64,000 bases of DNA from Whitmania pigra (taxonomy: Eukaryota; Annelida; Clitellata; Hirudinida; Haemopidae): the NCBI GenBank assembly GCA_021613335.1, contig JAJTWR010000395.1, forward strand, positions 400,001-464,000, given 5' to 3'. The notes under the pieces are model-generated. The model was not told where the DNA came from, ran no database searches, and saw only the letters and a list, made by a program, of their open reading frames with translations. The position numbers and the translations under genes are program-made. This document shows, one piece after another, positions 62,334 to 64,000 of this stretch (within the stretch, counting starts at the first letter, position 1; every line of letters begins with the position of its first letter).

Positions 62334-64000
62334 TTCTTGGGGCAACAGCCTCTGATTGGGTTTCACCCGTCATCATCATCTTCATCATCATCGTCATCGA
62401 CGTCATCATGATCATCATCATTTCCAGTGTCATCAGTGTGCATTTTAATCTCACTTTGCAAATTAATTACTAACATTTGTTTCCTTCGCTTATATGGCAA
62501 CGAATGACTTTAAATGGGCTGTTTGGACACATTCGAGCAGTCGCTATCATGTCCTTGCTTTGTTGTTGTTGATGATGTTGTTGATGATGTTATTGTTGAT
62601 GTTATTGTCGATGATGATGTTGTTGTCGATGTTGTAGCTAATGTTGTTGATGTTGTTGTCGATGATGTGGTTGTTGATGATGTTATTGTTGATGTTGCTG
62701 ATGCTGATGATGTTGTTGCTAGTATTGATGATGTTGTTGCTAATGTTGATGAGGTTGCTGTCGTTGACCCTATTGTCGTATCTGATGATGATCTTTATGT
62801 CGTTAGCATCATGATTTTAAAAATGACCATCATCATCATCATCAAGTCGACATGGATCTTAACTAACTGATTAATTAAGTCTCAACCGAGGACAACTTTA
62901 ATTGAATTAAATCTTTCTGTGATTCTCGTCAACAGCTCTGCACTTGTCTGTGAGTTTAATCAAGCATTTAATCGTCATCATCACCATCAATCTTCGTTTT
63001 CAGATTTCAATTCATAAGAACGTGTGGGCTTATTTGTTTAGATTTTGTAATCACTATTTTTTTTTTATCATTTCATTTTATTTTTATTTTTTGATTTGAT
63101 TTTTTAATCATCTGGTCACTGCGTGGATGTTATCTTGGAGCTGATGCTGCCTCGGAAAATCGTGAACAATGCAGCCACAAAATGATTGATTATCAGGATA
63201 ATGTTTTCTGTTTCTATAATTGTCATCATCTTCTTCATCATCATCATCATCAGCAGCAGCATCATCATCATCATCGTGATGTTCAGTCGAAGCAATCGCC
63301 ACCAACCACCGCCTAACACCTCACATGTGTCGCCTCAAATGCTCTTCTGTTCACAGATGGCTTGAGTCATAATCATCATCATCATCATCTTTATCATCGT
63401 CATCAGCATCACAGCTCTCTGACATCACCTTATGGGCTTGACATTCCAAATACTGGAGATCGCTTAACTAAGGCATCCGCACTAATAACCTAATTAGCAT
63501 AATTATCGATTACATAATGCGCACTGATTCAGCAATTGTTGGGGTCGGTGCATTCTTATGAGTTCACATGCATTCATTATTCATTAAAGTTCCGACCAGT
63601 TCTGCAATTCCACATCATCAGTGTAATAATAACAATGACAACAATGTTAATAGTCATAGTAATAATAATAATAATTATTATGATGATAACAATGTTAATA
63701 GTAATAATAATAATTACGATGATAACAATAATAACGCCAACCTGGTTGTATTTTTTGGGGTTTTTAGGGTCTACGGTTGGTAAACTTTTTTTCGTTTCGT
63801 GTTTTCGCGCGACACCTCATTACACCTCGTTACTATGCCAACTTGGGTTTTATTCTCTTTTGAATGTTTTAATGACATTGCTAGACTCAGATTTCAGAAC
63901 AAGCATTTATGACAATTTAAGTACACGGCTTACTTTATGTTTTTGTTGAAAACACTCGAAACACTTGGCTCCGTGTTTATCCACGATGAAAGCCCCGGTG
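62334..64000. other. 3' flank of UGDH: simple repeats, no gene recognised
   Basis: 62556-62780 is a GTTGATGAT-rich tract (giving an artefactual Val/Asp ORF). 62820-62845, 63222-63285 and 63370-63400 are CAT/GAT tracts. 63620-63735 is AAT/GAT rich. The UGDH 3' UTR must lie in the first part; I see no strong polyadenylation signal close to the stop. Confidence 0.55.

Overview
This is animal nuclear DNA: AT-rich, with GT/GC-AG introns, many (TTA)n, (AAT)n and (GAT)n microsatellites, and LINE and LTR retroelement debris. Gene content (fucolectin-like F5/8C, WSC and EGF modules, intron-rich UDP-glucose dehydrogenase) and repeat style suggest an invertebrate, most likely a lophotrochozoan such as an annelid. 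That is an inference; the sequence does not name the species.

About 54 kb is one tandem array on the minus strand. I reconstructed seven complete split genes, called P1 to P7 from left to right, plus one 3' relic (P0). None is apparent from long ORFs because each has 11 small exons. P1-P6 share one plan: signal peptide; fucolectin-like F5/8 type C domain (2 exons); WSC domain 1 (2 exons); WSC domain 2 (2 exons); six-cysteine EGF-like domain; 27-33 bp micro-exon; transmembrane exon; short basic cytoplasmic tail. All splice phases close and every reading frame is open, giving 512 (P1), 462 (P2), 502 (P3), 569 (P4), 483 (P5) and 479 (P6) residues. P7 (408 aa) replaces the lectin module by two EGF modules between the same phase-1 introns. 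The family looks like a rapidly duplicating set of glycan-binding or adhesive type I membrane receptors. Function is inferred from domains only.

Layout: P0 relic (257-953), spacer with an 11-bp minisatellite, P1 (3153-9881), P2 (10781-14247), a second copy of the spacer carrying a nearly intact 3.8-kb LINE (15578-19382), P3 (19560-25259), a 3.2-kb gap with decayed plus-strand ORFs of unknown origin, P4 (28505-37086; introns carry an LTR element, LINE relics and long microsatellites), a solo LTR, P5 (38086-43112), P6 (44129-47885), P7 (49347-53817). The array grew by duplicating a [P2-type + spacer + P1-type] unit. P3 is a mosaic of P4-like 5' exons and P1-like 3' exons. Unusually many introns of this family use GC donors (14 of 60 in P1-P6).

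From 55.2 kb the plus strand carries one conserved gene, UDP-glucose 6-dehydrogenase (11 coding exons, 486 aa, plus a probable 5' non-coding exon), divergent from P7. Its introns hold microsatellites, a minisatellite and an old LINE relic. The last 1.7 kb shows only simple repeats.
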